Positions 11,401 to 19,961 of a DNA stretch of 26,192 nucleotides are shown piece by piece. The notes beneath the pieces are model-generated. The model was not told the DNA's origin, did no database searches, and was given only the letters and a program-made list of their open reading frames with translations. The DNA is from Azolla pinnata (lineage: Eukaryota; Streptophyta; Polypodiopsida; Salviniales; Salviniaceae). The position numbers were made by a program, and so were the translations under genes. The stretch is taken from the NCBI GenBank assembly GCA_037176905.1, contig JBBBWG010007335.1, positions 55,439 through 81,630 of the forward strand, read 5' to 3'. Position 1 is the stretch's first letter, and the number at the start of each line of letters is the position of its first letter.

Positions 11401-12170
11401 TGCCTATGACAGAAATACCGGAATCTTTTTCTTCAGAAGTCGGATCAGTGCCTCCAACTGAAATATGGGCATCTTTCTCTTCAGAAGATGAACCAGGTTT
11501 TGCTTTCTCCATCTCAATCCCACAAACAACTTTTGCATTTATAGATTCTTCTGCAACCAGTGATGTTGTAAGATTCAAGACAGGAAAGTTCAGTAGCTTC
11601 GATATCAGGTTAAATACTGCAATAGATACTCCAACAGCAGCTAACTCCACAGACCCTTCAGGAATAAATCAGCAAATCCAGGAGCCATGAGAAAACTCTC
11701 TTGGCATTTCATAAATTATCCATATCAGTATAACATTATATAATTAAAGACAGATATATTCATATAGGAAAGATATATGATAATCCAAGGGATGTTACCT
11801 AAGCGTCCGATGAAAGCACTGTCCACAAGGGACGCAAGAGGATCAGCTGCCAATGCAACCAAGGCTGGAAAGGCTATGATGGCAATTTCGCATCCAAGTT
11901 CGTCTGCCTTAAACACATTCCTACAAAAAATAATATTTAATAACATTCAAACTAATATTGTATAGGTTAGAAATTCTCCAGTGCCATCATCAAATTTCTG
12001 ACACCAGTTTGCTGTAAAGAAAGCAAGTTCAACCAGTAGGTTGCCCTAGTTAATTAACTGAAAATAAAAAGAAAATAATACCTAGCATTCTCGAAGAAAT
12101 TGCTGAAGTAGCAGTAATTCCTTTTCTTGATATGTTGAGCTGTAGCTTTATCTTCCTTACTGGATTGCAT
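8408..12170 (-). CDS. MATE efflux transporter, FRD3/DTX44-DTX45-like (copy A, 13 exons, 554 aa)
   Basis: Multidrug and toxic compound extrusion carrier, a proton- or sodium-coupled exporter of small organic compounds. Exons (5' to 3'): 12170-12082, 11920-11799, 11655-11404, 11067-10883, 10634-10499, 10417-10321, 10042-9942, 9821-9658, 9577-9506, 9426-9310, 9240-9145, 9021-8900, 8519-8408. Phases join perfectly. Family hallmarks in order: FKADELGCEIAIIAFPA, LAADPLASLVDSAFIGRLG, ELAAVGVSIAVFNLISKL, a hydrophilic TM2-TM3 loop, MGIP, QGVFRGFKDTRTPLF, MAAHQIC, FVAATQPIN, FDGLHYGSSDF, GPWKFL. The core is closest to Arabidopsis DTX44/DTX45, but the ~29-residue N-terminus is short, with no clear transit peptide. 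The substrate cannot be read; citrate is known for some clade members. Exon 3 has a GC donor (AG|GCAAGT). A 24-residue tail follows GPWKFLR. Paralogue of the MATE gene at 19962-25776. Confidence 0.93.
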
Positions 12171-13419
12171 GGTAAAATGGTGTTTTTTATGCTCTAACTT
12201 TTGAGAAAATCCTTTTATATTTCCCAACACATTTGAAGTTTAATGGCCCTTGTTCAACTGAATCATCATCATCTGATACACCCAAATGTTTGACGACATA
12301 TGAACACGTGCACTAAGTTAGAATAAGATTGACATATTTTAGAGGATGCACAAATTGGACCAACATCCATCCATCAGGATAATCTTCACATAAAATTTCT
12401 AATGCACAATATAGACCCAGGAGATTCATTTTGAAGAGATTAAAATTTCTAATGCACAATATAGACCCAGGAGATTCATTTTGAAGAGATTTGACAGAAA
12501 AACATATGCAGTCATTCATAATGTTCAATAATATGTTTGATTTATAACTAAAGACTTTTCACGGACATTACATACTTTCCATTGACATTCTCTGGCAGAT
12601 AGCTTGTTTTCAATAATGGGATGGGAAGATAGCTTGTTGGCATTACTGCTATATAAGAAATTTTTAGGCAGCTATACATTTGGGAATCTTTGTCCAGAAA
12701 CGAAATTTCAGAATGTTGCAGCAGTAAATATTCATAATGATACTCTAGCAGAGCATAAATGTTAACAATTTCTACCTTGTTATGAAAGATGGAAATCTTT
12801 ACAAGCATGATTCCCAATTCAATGTGAATCTGTGCATCATAAAGCCCAAACCATACACCAACTTGGGAAGATATGTATACCAGGAAGAATTGCAAGAACA
12901 AGGGAAAACAAAGCAGATAAATGATATGAAACCCCTGAACAAAAATCTGCAGCGAATATCTGTCAGAAACAAAAAACTTACTAAGCTGGATGGGGAAGTA
13001 AAGGAATGAAAGATAATAAGCTTCACTATGTACTGAGAACCGAATGGTATGCACTTACAGGAATTGCCAGTAAAACTGAGCAAAGTAAAGAACCCAATAT
13101 AATTAACCGTGGTTAATAGAGCTCAAGAGTGTTTGTCTACTTAAGGAAATAGTCTACTAGAGGTGGAATGAAGTAGTTAGCAATTAGCTTTTCATATCAC
13201 AGACGAAGATATGTAGGTGTGTATAGCTACATCTATCTAGTTGGCTATGATGAATCCCATTTCATGTCATCTTTTAAGAATGTATACATAAATACAAACT
13301 TATGTACATATACATATATATAGAGACAGAGAAACGAGTCAGTGAACTTTTGATCATACATTACACATATATATAGAGATAGAGAGATGAGACATATATA
13401 TCTCAGAGAGATGAGTATA
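12171..13419. other. Upstream of MATE copy A; no confident gene
   Basis: AT-rich DNA that should contain the promoter and leader of copy A. A 168-codon open frame on the - strand (12548-13054) starts at a non-ATG codon, is rich in F, Y, I and L, overlaps another open frame and matches no family I recognise. Inside the stretch is a perfect 50-bp tandem duplication, listed separately. Confidence 0.5.
12391..12490. repeat. Perfect 50-bp tandem duplication (2 copies)
   Basis: Bases 12391-12440 and 12441-12490 are identical, each starting TAAAATTTCT and ending TTGAAGAGAT. The absence of any difference suggests a very recent duplication, or an assembly artefact. It lies ~220-320 bases upstream of the MATE copy A start codon, so it may be in its promoter. 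Confidence 0.95.
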
Positions 13420-13893
13420 AATCAGATCAAATTATCCTTCGACTAATCCAACCATGCCTAAATCAACATTCTTTATATGTTAAAATGTATCACTTGGCCA
13501 GAAACCAGAATCAATAAAATTTCCGTTTCATCAGGGGTCACATTATGATCCCATAGAAATCCTCCAGGTGCACGACACAATGTCTTCCAGAGTCATTTTT
13601 TTGTATAGCTTTTTCACTTAATCAATCATATAATGTTAGATCCTACAAATGTAGAATCAGATCAAACTATCATCCAACCAATCTCATCGTTCCTAGTGCT
13701 ACATTCTTTAGAGTCTTATGTTTTATCAATCTCGTCCAGAATCCATCATTGACAAAAAATCCACTTATGAGAGGTCACATGATGATCCATTGCCATTTTT
13801 CAAGTAAAAGACTCAATGTCTTCAGGAATCAGAGTAAGAAAGATCCATTTTCTTAGTATAAATTTTCACTTAATTAAACATATAACGTTACAT
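13420..13893. repeat. Diverged ~235-bp tandem duplication
   Basis: Two units start at 13420 and 13655, both with AATCAGATCAAA. They share, in the same order and spacing, ACATTCTTTA, GGTCACAT.ATGATCC, CAATGTCTTC, TTTTCACTTAAT and CATATAA(T/C)GTTA. Many substitutions show that this duplication is much older than the 50-bp one. No coding frame runs through it. Confidence 0.8.
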
Positions 13894-13951
13894 TCTGATC
13901 CATAATGTTATAACCATACTAATATAATGCCTAAAAGCCTTTTTTTTTCTG

Positions 13952-14011
13952 CTTTCGGTTTTTTTAGTCTTGGCCATTAAAGCTCAAGGTATTAGCCCTC
14001 GAAACCGAAAG
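13952..14011. repeat. Inverted repeat with 10-bp arms
   Basis: CTTTCGGTTT (13952-13961) and AAACCGAAAG (14002-14011) are perfect reverse complements, 40 bases apart. It could be a hairpin or a piece of a small inverted-repeat element. No target-site duplication was identified. Confidence 0.6.
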
Positions 14012-14367
14012 AAACCCAAAAGTCAAAAACAAGCATTTCTCTATGCATTGAGTGCGTGATCAACTTCTTTATCTTTTTATACATTTTGCCTGCCTTTTGC
14101 TTTCCATGAGAACAAAGATGAAGACAAAATTCATGGCTAAATCAGTTTACATCCATACATGCATACAGAAGATGTTGTAAAAAAGAGAAAAAACAGGGAT
14201 CATGGCCGTCATGGATGAAATAACAGAAGAACAAACAAAAGGAATTCAGGAGAAAGAAATGTAAATTTTCCAGGAGAAATTTATCGGATGGAATCTTATA
14301 AGGAGAGCTGTCGAAAGTACATGGAAATGGGAGTGAACTGAAGTCTTTGCTTTTCTGATCCTCTACT

Positions 14368-14397
14368 TTCTTCTTCTTCTTCTTCTTCTTCTTCTTC
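14368..14397. repeat. (TTC)10 microsatellite
   Basis: Ten uninterrupted TTC units. Read on the - strand this would be a poly-Glu or poly-Lys run, depending on frame, in open frames with no recognised homologue. It is followed by a GCT/GAT-rich tract at about 14527-14564. Confidence 0.95.
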
Positions 14398-16806
14398 CTC
14401 TTTGTCTGATTGAAATGATTTCTTTTTTGTGTAGCAGTTTGGAGTAATTCGAAAATCCGAGGTATCGAGGGTGAATAAGATACGGGAGAATCCATCATAG
14501 CTCCAGCTGCTTCTTAAGTATTCAGAAGCTGCTGCTGCTGATGCTGCTGATGATGATGATGATGCGGGAACCCACCAAGCTTTTCTTTTCTTTTTCCCTG
14601 CATAAACCTTTCCAAAACCCTCCTCCCTGTTTCTTCTTTACTTCCTTTCTCTTCCTTCTTTGTACCAAATTCTAAAATCCTACTCTCCGGCTATCTTTCT
14701 TCTTCTTTCTGCTTCTCTTTTCTGGACGAACCAACATCCATCCCCTGTTCCTTCTTTCCTGTGCTTCGTTCCATCAACATCCTGAACCCTGAACTTCTTC
14801 CTATCCATCTTGAATTTCAATCTAACATCATAAAACCCTCCTCCCCTGTCCTACCTTGTTTCTTTCTTTCTTTCTTGATTTCCTTTTTGCAGATCAATTT
14901 CCAAAACCCTCCCTCCCCTGTTCTTCTTCTTTCCTCCACCACTACCCACCCCAAATCCACACAAAGAGGAGGAAGAAGGGAAGGAAGAAGAAGAAGAAGG
15001 GACCCAAATTCCGGATTTATTCATCGAACAATTCGCATCGAAGTTTCGAGTTTTGTTTCTGCCGATCGTTTCTCGTTGGACCACAACCAAGAGGAGGGAA
15101 GACGGGAAGGGAAGAAGGGAAGAGGCCCGAATTCCGAATTCGTTCATCGAACAATTTGCATCGAAGTTTCGAGTTTTGTTTTGCAGATTGTTTCTCTTTG
15201 CATGAGTTCGAATCGTTCTCTCTCTGGCTGGTTCGATTTGTTGGAGACCCATCAAGGTATTCCACTCGAGTGGGAGATTGGGACCTCAAAAAGCTCATCT
15301 AAACCCTTGTACTATGCAAATTGCCCTTGATTCACTGCATAGTTAGTAGTAGCAGCGGCAGTAGTAGGAGCAATTGCCCATGTTATGTTGTCAAGACTGC
15401 TCATTTTCCACAAGATTTGCTTGTGCATTTTTGCTTCTATAGTGCATTGAAGAACAACGGATGGATGAACTAGGGTTGGAGTTCCCAAGGTAGATTCTGT
15501 TTCCCAAGCACAAAGCGATCGATGCCTGAGGAGTCCCTTGAGAGTGGGTTAGAAAGGAATGGGTCCTTACTGACTCAAGCCTCCACATGTAGCGGTGTAT
15601 TTTAAGCTTGGGCATTGAACCCAAGTTAGTGCTTCCAATCCTAGTGGAGAATCATTGCTCTCATTTGTAAAGCCACTCTTAGATTCACCCACTAGGTGAT
15701 TATTTAATTTCCAGCATTTGATCTGGACCTGAGTTTGTAGATAGCCACAACTGAGCTCATGGAAATGCTTTATTTCTTTTATAAAAAACAGGCTAACACC
15801 CTGATGCATTTTCCTCTTCTAAGTACTAGGAATAATTTATTTCACCAAACTACCCCATGAAAGAGAGTCCCAAAACTTTGGCATCACACCCTCCTTGAAA
15901 CAAATCAAGCTCCATAATTCCAACCAGATCGACGAAAACAAACAAATTCACCTCGGAAATACAACATAGCCTTCGAGAAGAGATGGCACCGTGCCCTCTA
16001 TTCAATTCACAAACATAAAAATTTGATTTAGGCTACATTTGCAAGGAATAATCAGAGCAAGCAAGTCTTGTACTGTACTATGTGTGTTTTTTTATCACTC
16101 TGGCTTATATTTAGGAATGAGTTTCTTCTTAGCAATGGACAAAAATGCATAATCATCGCCTTAAGACCATCCATTAACCATCAATCCACATGCATAATTT
16201 ACTAAGGGCAAAACAGTGAGAAATGCTGAAATATGCGCACAAACCCAACATTCCACAGATTACTGAAAACATTTCTTTTATGAAAAACCTACCTAGACAT
16301 CTTGATGAACTCTGCTCACAGCTTAACACTCACAAATACATGCATACTGTTTTGTTTGATAATTAGCGGCAGAAACATAGGTGCAGTCCAGACAGATACC
16401 TGCATGTTTCTCTGCAACAGTAACAGTTCCATCCATTGAGGAGTGAGATGTCGATTTGCCTGAGATCTTAAACAGAAAATACCCAATTCACTACTAGACA
16501 AACCACTGCCAGAGAAATTACACCATTGCACAGAAAATGTATATCAAAGACCATTCATAGGCCAACATACCAAAATTAAACAGTCAAAGAACCCACCATG
16601 TAAACAAATGCACACGCACATATTATTACTATATGGCTGCTCCATTAAAGCCAAATACTCGAGGGACAAAAGCACCATTCAGGGCAATAGTGACAGGGAC
16701 AAGAATTTCAAACTACAAAACAAACATATCCAGGAAGCAAGACAAATAATATATATTCAGGCACCATCCGATCAACAATATACACACATCCGGCACATAC
16801 CCAAGA
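14398..16806. other. Pyrimidine-rich, leader-like region; no confident gene
   Basis: From about 14570 to 15000 the + strand is rich in C and T. It repeats a motif like CCAAAACCCTCCTCCCCTGTTCTTC near 14600, 14830 and 14895, typical of plant 5' leaders. A + open frame (14761-15330) begins at a non-ATG codon; its first in-frame ATG is 15201, leaving 42 residues unlike anything I know. A - open frame (14298 to about 14600) lacks an initiating ATG. From 15330 to 16806 I see no gene; the last part is probably the 3' UTR of the Yip1 gene. Confidence 0.4.
14964..15205. repeat. ~125-bp tandem duplication (2 copies)
   Basis: Units start at 14964 and 15089, both with AAGAGGAGG. Each has a purine-rich GAA/GGGAAG part, then ATTCATCGAACAATT or TTCATCGAACAATTTG, then GCATCGAAGTTTCGAGTTTTG and a TTTCTC end. 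The second half is nearly identical between copies. The unit may be part of a duplicated leader or promoter. Confidence 0.85.
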
Positions 16807-17646
16807 CTAAAAGAGCACTAGGAGTGCGAACGAAGTGTAGATCAATCCACAGGCATAGCCGATAAGGCTCCGATGCTCACTGGCATGAGGTGCGGCAATC
16901 ACCAGCAAGCTCGTACAGGCCCTTGTACACCAGATCACAGCAATGCAAGCAGCTACAAAGCTCGTCGGCCCACTTCTAGGCAAGAACAACGATATTGCTG
17001 ACAGGAGAATCATTGGTATGAGGCAATACCCTATGAAGCTCGAGCATCGGTAGAGATCTAGCCCATCACCACCACTTGTTCCTATCAACATGTTGAACAC
17101 AAAGTAGAGGAAGAAAGATGCCACGGTGAGCCAGCCCAATATAACACCGAACTGCACCTTCCCTGCTAATAGTTGGAATATTCCGAAGAGCATGAAGATG
17201 AGGAGCGGCCCCGAGAGGTCTCCATCACTGTGTATATCGCCATTGAGCCTGATTGGGTTGAGTATTGCCAGGGTCTTCTTCATGATGTGGGACGTGTTGA
17301 TCCCTAGCTCCTCCAGTAATGGTGGCTCTTCCTCAAAGAAACCTGAGCCACTGCTTCGTAACGGCCCCGGTGGCACCATATGCCCATAGTATGATGATGA
17401 TGATGATGGTGGTAGAGGTGCTGATGTTGCTGATGATGGTGGTGCTTGTGCTGAGCTGAGATCGAACGACAGGAAAGGAAGACCAAGACCAGGTCCTTGT
17501 CCTTGACTTTGACCTTGACCCCTGCCCATGGATTGAGGGAGCAAGGAAGGCTGGATCGATTGAAATCCTGGCTTTCTCTGCTGGGGTAGTGTGATCCCCA
17601 CATGTGAATCCATGCCTCCTCCTCCTCCTCCTCCTGATTGGTTCAT
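16807..17646 (-). CDS. Yip1-domain membrane protein, YIPF5/plant YIP5-like (279 aa)
   Basis: Yip1 family protein of the ER-Golgi system. Family members bind Rab GTPases and other YIPF proteins and act in vesicle budding and Golgi structure. The first ~95 residues are low complexity: a seven-glycine run near the N-terminus, GQ repeats, a serine tract and proline-rich parts. Then comes the hallmark EEEPPLLEELGIN (~103-115), the Yip1 motif variant GDLSGPLL (~140-147), and about five membrane spans to the C-terminus, including LLAGKVQFG and IGYCLIPMILLSAIS. This follows the pattern of animal YIPF5. The start chosen is the first ATG; an upstream GTG in frame was rejected. The coding region is one exon. 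It lies between the two MATE genes on the same strand but is unrelated to them. Confidence 0.93.
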   Translation of the reverse strand: MNQSGGGGGGGMDSHVGITLPQQRKPGFQSIQPSLLPQSMGRGQGQSQGQGPGLGLPFLSFDLSSAQAPPSSATSAPLPPSSSSSYYGHMVPPGPLRSSGSGFFEEEPPLLEELGINTSHIMKKTLAILNPIRLNGDIHSDGDLSGPLLIFMLFGIFQLLAGKVQFGVILGWLTVASFFLYFVFNMLIGTSGGDGLDLYRCSSFIGYCLIPMILLSAISLFLPRSGPTSFVAACIAVIWCTRACTSLLVIAAPHASEHRSLIGYACGLIYTSFALLVLF

Positions 17647-18510
17647 GTTCACTTGAGAATGGAGACCTTGACTCTGGATGCCTGATCTTCACACAGCTAT
17701 GAACCTTTGTTGGGACCTCGATTCGCGGTCAATTGCATAGATTCAGGTCCAAATTCAATTTTTTTCCAGTTCTGAAAACCAAGGACAAGAAATCAAACCT
17801 TCCAAACATAAAAACCAAAGTACTAACGACCACGACCTGGCCACATATTTACTAAAAAAAGCAGTAAAACAAGATGAAAAATGTGATTAGAGCTCAAAAC
17901 CCGCAGGTAACAGCAAACGAGATTTCACACTGATTTGGACGCTAGCAAAACCACCCGAAAAATCAATTCCGCACCATTGAGCGACAGCAAAGAAAGAAGC
18001 AGAAACCTTCAGACCGCAAGCATGAGACAAAACTAGAGAAGCAATAAACAAGAGAACGCCTAAGAAAAGACGGAAAAGACCAGGGATTCCACCTTACGCA
18101 TGATGCGGCGGAGTAAGAGGGCAAATCTGCATAGGCATTCTTCTCGACGCGACTACGAAAGACAGATTTTCCCTTCTAGATCAGAGAAAATGCAGGTGAA
18201 GAAAAAGGGTAACACACAGTCCACGAGACCCTAAAACATACACAAAAATATGGAATGCAGATCTTCCGCGTCTCTCAAGGACTTTCACAGGAAATTCAGA
18301 GGAGAAACGGGGCTTTCTGAGGGAGGGAAGAGCCGTGAACTTACAGGTTGCGAGGCAGGAGATCGCGCAGAAGACCGATGGAGGGACCGATCGATGCTGG
18401 AAGTAGGCGTGCAGGGGATCAAACCCACGATCCGGAGGAGGAGGGAGGTCGGAGGATCGATGCGAGCCCACGGAAAGGACGAACGAGAAGGGAATTAGGG
18501 TTTGCAGGTA
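17647..18510 (-). promoter_or_regulatory. Yip1 gene 5' leader with probable 5' UTR intron
   Basis: Reading on the - strand, a GC-rich leader ends at a donor CCT|GTAAGTTC (intron starts at 18344). An acceptor GGTTTTCAG| ends at 17772, giving a 573-nt intron in the 5' UTR. A telo-box (ATTAGGGTTT read on +) at 18494-18503 lies near the likely transcription start. Leader introns are common in plant housekeeping genes. The splice sites are inferred from consensus only. Confidence 0.5.
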
Positions 18511-18539
18511 GATGCGAACCTCTATACGTATAAATACAT

Positions 18540-18815
18540 TCACATATACGAATACGTATATACGAAGTACAAGGAAACCTATACACTCATATGCATGTGC
18601 CTGCACATGGATATACACATAGACACTCACATATACGAATACGTATATACCATACGAAGTATAAGGACACGCATACACTCATATGCATTGCCTCGATGCA
18701 TGTACGCATACGCATGCGTGTGTGCCTGTGTGCCTGTGGAACCCGAATACGTATACACTATACGAAGTCTAAGGATACGTATACGCTCATATGCATTGCC
18801 TCGATGCAGCATGTG
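18540..18815. repeat. Minisatellite upstream of the Yip1 gene, three diverged ~90-110 bp units
   Basis: CGAATACGTATA recurs at 18549, 18636 and (with CGAATACGTATACA) 18744. Each is followed by CGAAGT(A/C)(T/C)AAGGA, a TACACTCATATGCAT-like stretch and a TGCCT motif. Unit spacing is 87 and 108 bases. The sequence is rich in alternating purine-pyrimidine TATACGTATA palindromes. It begins ~30 bases beyond the probable Yip1 leader, that is, in its upstream promoter. Confidence 0.8.
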
Positions 18816-19961
18816 GAGTGTCTGCTCAGATGCGCCTTTAAACCATCCATGCATGCACATCGATGCTTTACACATCGAGCTGGCGTAGCTCGAAAACGCA
18901 TATAATTTCCACCGTATTGCATCAGAGCTCACAAAGCGCGAAAAATCCGCAGATTGATGCTCCCTTAAAATGTTGTATTATCACGAGGACTTCTAACTGG
19001 GTTTCGCCTTATGTTTTAAGCTTGTATATAATGACAAATGCGGCTAGTTCTCGGAAGGCCAGTAAAAAACTGGGAGCGAGCTTGGTCGCATAGGCACTTG
19101 AGTTCCATTCTCGATGAAGATTATCAACGTGTCCAACAAACTTGATTTGTCATTGTGATCGCTCTCATTTACCGCTTTGCATAGAGTTAAGGGTAAAAAC
19201 GTTAAAGATAGAACGTTCAATTCTCATTAGTGCTGGTAAGATAAAACGTTAAAGATAGAACATCCGATTCTCGTTAGTGCTTCTTAATGAAGTGACTTAT
19301 AATTGAAATTGGTTTTAATCTAAGTATTCTAAATAAGGGAAAATCACCCAAAAAAACGCCGAACAAAATTAACACCTACGAAAACTAGAAGTTTCGAATT
19401 GTCAAAGGCTGTAATTCATTCCTTTTTGCAGCCCCTTTGTGCATACAGGTCATTTGTTACACATTCTATAGGAGTAACGATTCCGCCGATTATTGACAAT
19501 ACCAGCAGCAACAAACAGAATAGATCGGATTTTGCTCTTGTGGGTTGGTTTGTGTGTAATGCTGCTAAAGCTTTCATGAGCTATGGAGGCTGAGCTGCCC
19601 TTAGATCTATCTATCTATCTATCTATATATATATACATATACATGAAGATGATGAATGGCTGAATCTTGAGAAGCTTCACTAATTGTAGTGATGAAAAAG
19701 TCTCTGATGCATGCTCCTACAGACATTTGTCAATTGCCGTAGCTGCGAATGACCACCGAGTTTTGATTTCTGTTGTATCTTCATGCGTGCATGCATGTGC
19801 AGATGAAAATATTTCCATTGAAGAAAAAATAAGAGGATTTTTCTGGTTCCAGACTTCACAAGCACAGATGAGCTCCATACATACCCTTTGATGTGTCAAA
19901 GATATATTCGCCGGATTTTTATAGGGCTTTCCACAATAGAAGGTGCCTTTCTCTACAAAGA
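18816..19961. other. Between Yip1 promoter and MATE copy B; no gene recognised
   Basis: The right part should hold the copy B 3' UTR. A 64-codon + open frame (19399-19593) begins at a non-ATG codon after a possible acceptor TTTTTGCAG and ends at a TGA. I do not recognise it, and no upstream exon was found. There is an ATCT/AT microsatellite at about 19605-19634. Confidence 0.45.
19196..19281. repeat. 47-bp-period direct repeat (2 copies)
   Basis: AAAACGTTAAAGATAGAAC at 19196 recurs at 19243, and both are followed by a TTCTC.TTAGTGCT or GATTCTCGTTAGTGCT tail. A few substitutions separate the copies. Confidence 0.85.

Noticed and set aside
12548..13054. 168-codon - strand frame as a membrane protein
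   Set aside because: The hydrophobic composition is expected of AT-rich DNA in this frame, there is no ATG at the start, another frame overlaps, and no motif is recognised.
14293..14610. A - strand open frame of about 100 codons with Ala/Ser and Glu runs
   Set aside because: No initiating ATG in frame, composition driven by microsatellites, and no family recognised. It could be an exon of an unknown gene, but nothing supports that.
14761..15330. 189-codon + strand frame as a protein gene
   Set aside because: It starts at a non-ATG codon and runs through CT-rich and tandem-repeat sequence that gives repeated residues in several frames. The only late ATG leaves 42 unrecognised residues.
17647..17652. 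GTG two codons upstream as the Yip1 start
   Set aside because: Nuclear plant genes normally start at ATG; an ATG follows two codons later, at 17646-17644.
19399..19593. 64-codon frame ending ALVGWFVCNAAKAFMSYGG as a terminal exon
   Set aside because: A possible acceptor precedes it, but no upstream exon or related family was found, so it is not annotated as a gene.
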